Of a stretch of 64,000 nucleotides of DNA, positions 63,291-64,000 are shown piece by piece. The stretch is from CAKZLS01 sp963771545 (lineage in GTDB: Bacteria; Pseudomonadota; Alphaproteobacteria; Rhodospirillales; Defluviicoccaceae), in contig CAVYTX010000002.1 in assembly GCA_963771545.1 (NCBI GenBank), forward strand, positions 1,178,001-1,242,000, read 5' to 3'. Both the position numbers and the translations under genes were made by a program. The stretch's first letter is position 1; the number at the start of each line of letters is the position of its first letter. The notes under the pieces were generated by a model. It was not told the origin of the DNA and made no database searches. It worked only from the letters and a program-made list of their open reading frames with translations.

Positions 63291-64000
63291 TCATGCCACG
63301 CACGGCGGAGGGAACGGTGTCTGGTCCTTGATCGCCTCGACGATGCCGCGGAAGACCGTCGCGCCGAGGAGTTCATCGTAGGCGGTGGTGTGTTGAAAGG
63401 CGACTTGGACAAGGAAGTCGAGGAAGTGCCTCAACCAGCCTTCCACGTCCCGATTTTGCGCTTGCAGCGTCGTAAGATGGGTGGATTCGATGTCGTCCAG
63501 GGCCGTCGATGAAACCATTTCATGAGCGCCCTTTTCGCGATGCAGATACTTGATGAAGTCATGAATCGCCGCCTTCATCAAAACCACCTCGATCGCCGAC
63601 AATTTGAGTTCCTTGCCGAGTTTCCCGATCAGGTCATTGGCCAGCAGCGTCTCCAGGATGGCGATCAGATCCCTCGCCGTCACCTCGATGGATGGATTGA
63701 CCTTGCCCGGCAGTCCGGGGACCGCCGGGCGGATCTGCCGCGCGCCGCTTCCGGACAGGGTTGCGAAAACGGTCGAATTGCCGCCGGCGATGCTTACCGC
63801 CGCCTTGACGAAATCGCTGATCGGGATTTGCGGTTGGTAAGTGGCCGGAATTTCGTTGAGCATGGAAATCTCCCATGCGTGAGGCACGATATCGATGGCG
63901 TTCCAGAGCCGGTCGGTCGTCTTGCCGATCCGACCGTCATAGTAATCGCGCCAGGTTTCGTTGCCGGGCGTCGGTCCCGCCGAAGGCACAACGGAAAGGT
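63291..64000 (-). CDS. Class 3 lipase-like protein, C-terminal part (5' end outside window)
   Basis: The frame is open to the window edge, so this is the last 235 or so residues. It starts within AGPTPGNETWRDYYD, followed by TTDRLWNAIDIVPHAWE. These match the region after the catalytic Ser in class 3 lipases, where the active-site Asp (IDIVPHAW) lies. The remaining 180 residues are helical and not recognised. It may act on lipids or polymers; the catalytic Ser motif is outside the window. Confidence 0.55.
   Translation of the reverse strand, partial: LSVVPSAGPTPGNETWRDYYDGRIGKTTDRLWNAIDIVPHAWEISMLNEIPATYQPQIPISDFVKAAVSIAGGNSTVFATLSGSGARQIRPAVPGLPGKVNPSIEVTARDLIAILETLLANDLIGKLGKELKLSAIEVVLMKAAIHDFIKYLHREKGAHEMVSSTALDDIESTHLTTLQAQNRDVEGWLRHFLDFLVQVAFQHTTAYDELLGATVFRGIVEAIKDQTPFPPPCVA

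Noticed and set aside
63008..63331. Overlapping open frames on both strands near the right end
   Set aside because: Both are Pro/Ala/Arg-rich, without ribosome sites or domains, and typical of G+C-rich intergenic DNA.

Overview
The window is a G+C-rich chromosomal segment whose gene content points to an alphaproteobacterium of Rhodospirillales type. This rests on a DUF3126-type protein, an NDUFS4-like ETC complex I subunit, a two-subunit NAD-dependent formate dehydrogenase with a fused beta chain, and urtABCDE linked to urease. No rRNA, CRISPR array or prophage was seen. This lineage call is inference from gene families, not from a marker gene.

Layout. 1-4.8 kb: end of a mercaptopyruvate sulfurtransferase, a cystathionine beta-lyase, a PilZ protein and modABC behind a ModE-like operator. 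4.9-9 kb: a very large PAS-GGDEF-EAL protein. 9-14.4 kb: a tungsten aldehyde:ferredoxin oxidoreductase cluster (aorA, aorB, aorC, two MoaD/ThiS-like proteins, a small unknown protein, mobB). 14.4-17.9 kb: an mgtE remnant and a large TPR/polytopic membrane protein of unknown role with a soluble C-terminal domain. 18-24.5 kb: mobA, moeA and a formate dehydrogenase. 24.6-28.8 kb: a DUF3126 protein, an unassigned gene, the tungstate importer tupBCA and a SapC-family gene. Molybdate uptake, tungstate uptake, cofactor maturation and two W/Mo enzymes thus lie within 27 kb and look like one metabolic neighbourhood.

28.8-35.6 kb: tRNA-Arg(UCU), an NDUFS4-like gene, a small membrane protein flanked by two CRP-like palindromes, a TAXI-type TRAP transporter with its universal stress protein, and a TPR protein. 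35.6-46.7 kb: a nitrogen-scavenging operon, urtABCDE-ureDABCEFG, behind a well-spaced sigma-54 promoter; ureC carries a +1 frameshift 27 codons before its expected stop. It is followed by tRNA-Pro(UGG). 46.8-51.3 kb: an unknown protein, DUF192, a NhaD-type antiporter, a MipA/OmpV porin and a tandem Usp protein.

51.3-64 kb is the accessory part. A 1.5-kb gene-free stretch holds arrays of a TGTCGTC heptamer with 10-bp periodicity and a perfect 20-bp palindrome. Next comes a 1436-residue RTX protein with an embedded C39-like cysteine-peptidase domain, then a BON lipoprotein, an EF-hand protein, a glycine-zipper lipoprotein, a frameshifted BamA/TamA-like barrel, an IS630-type element, small unknown genes, a RHH/RelE toxin-antitoxin pair and the 3' part of a class 3 lipase-like gene at the edge.
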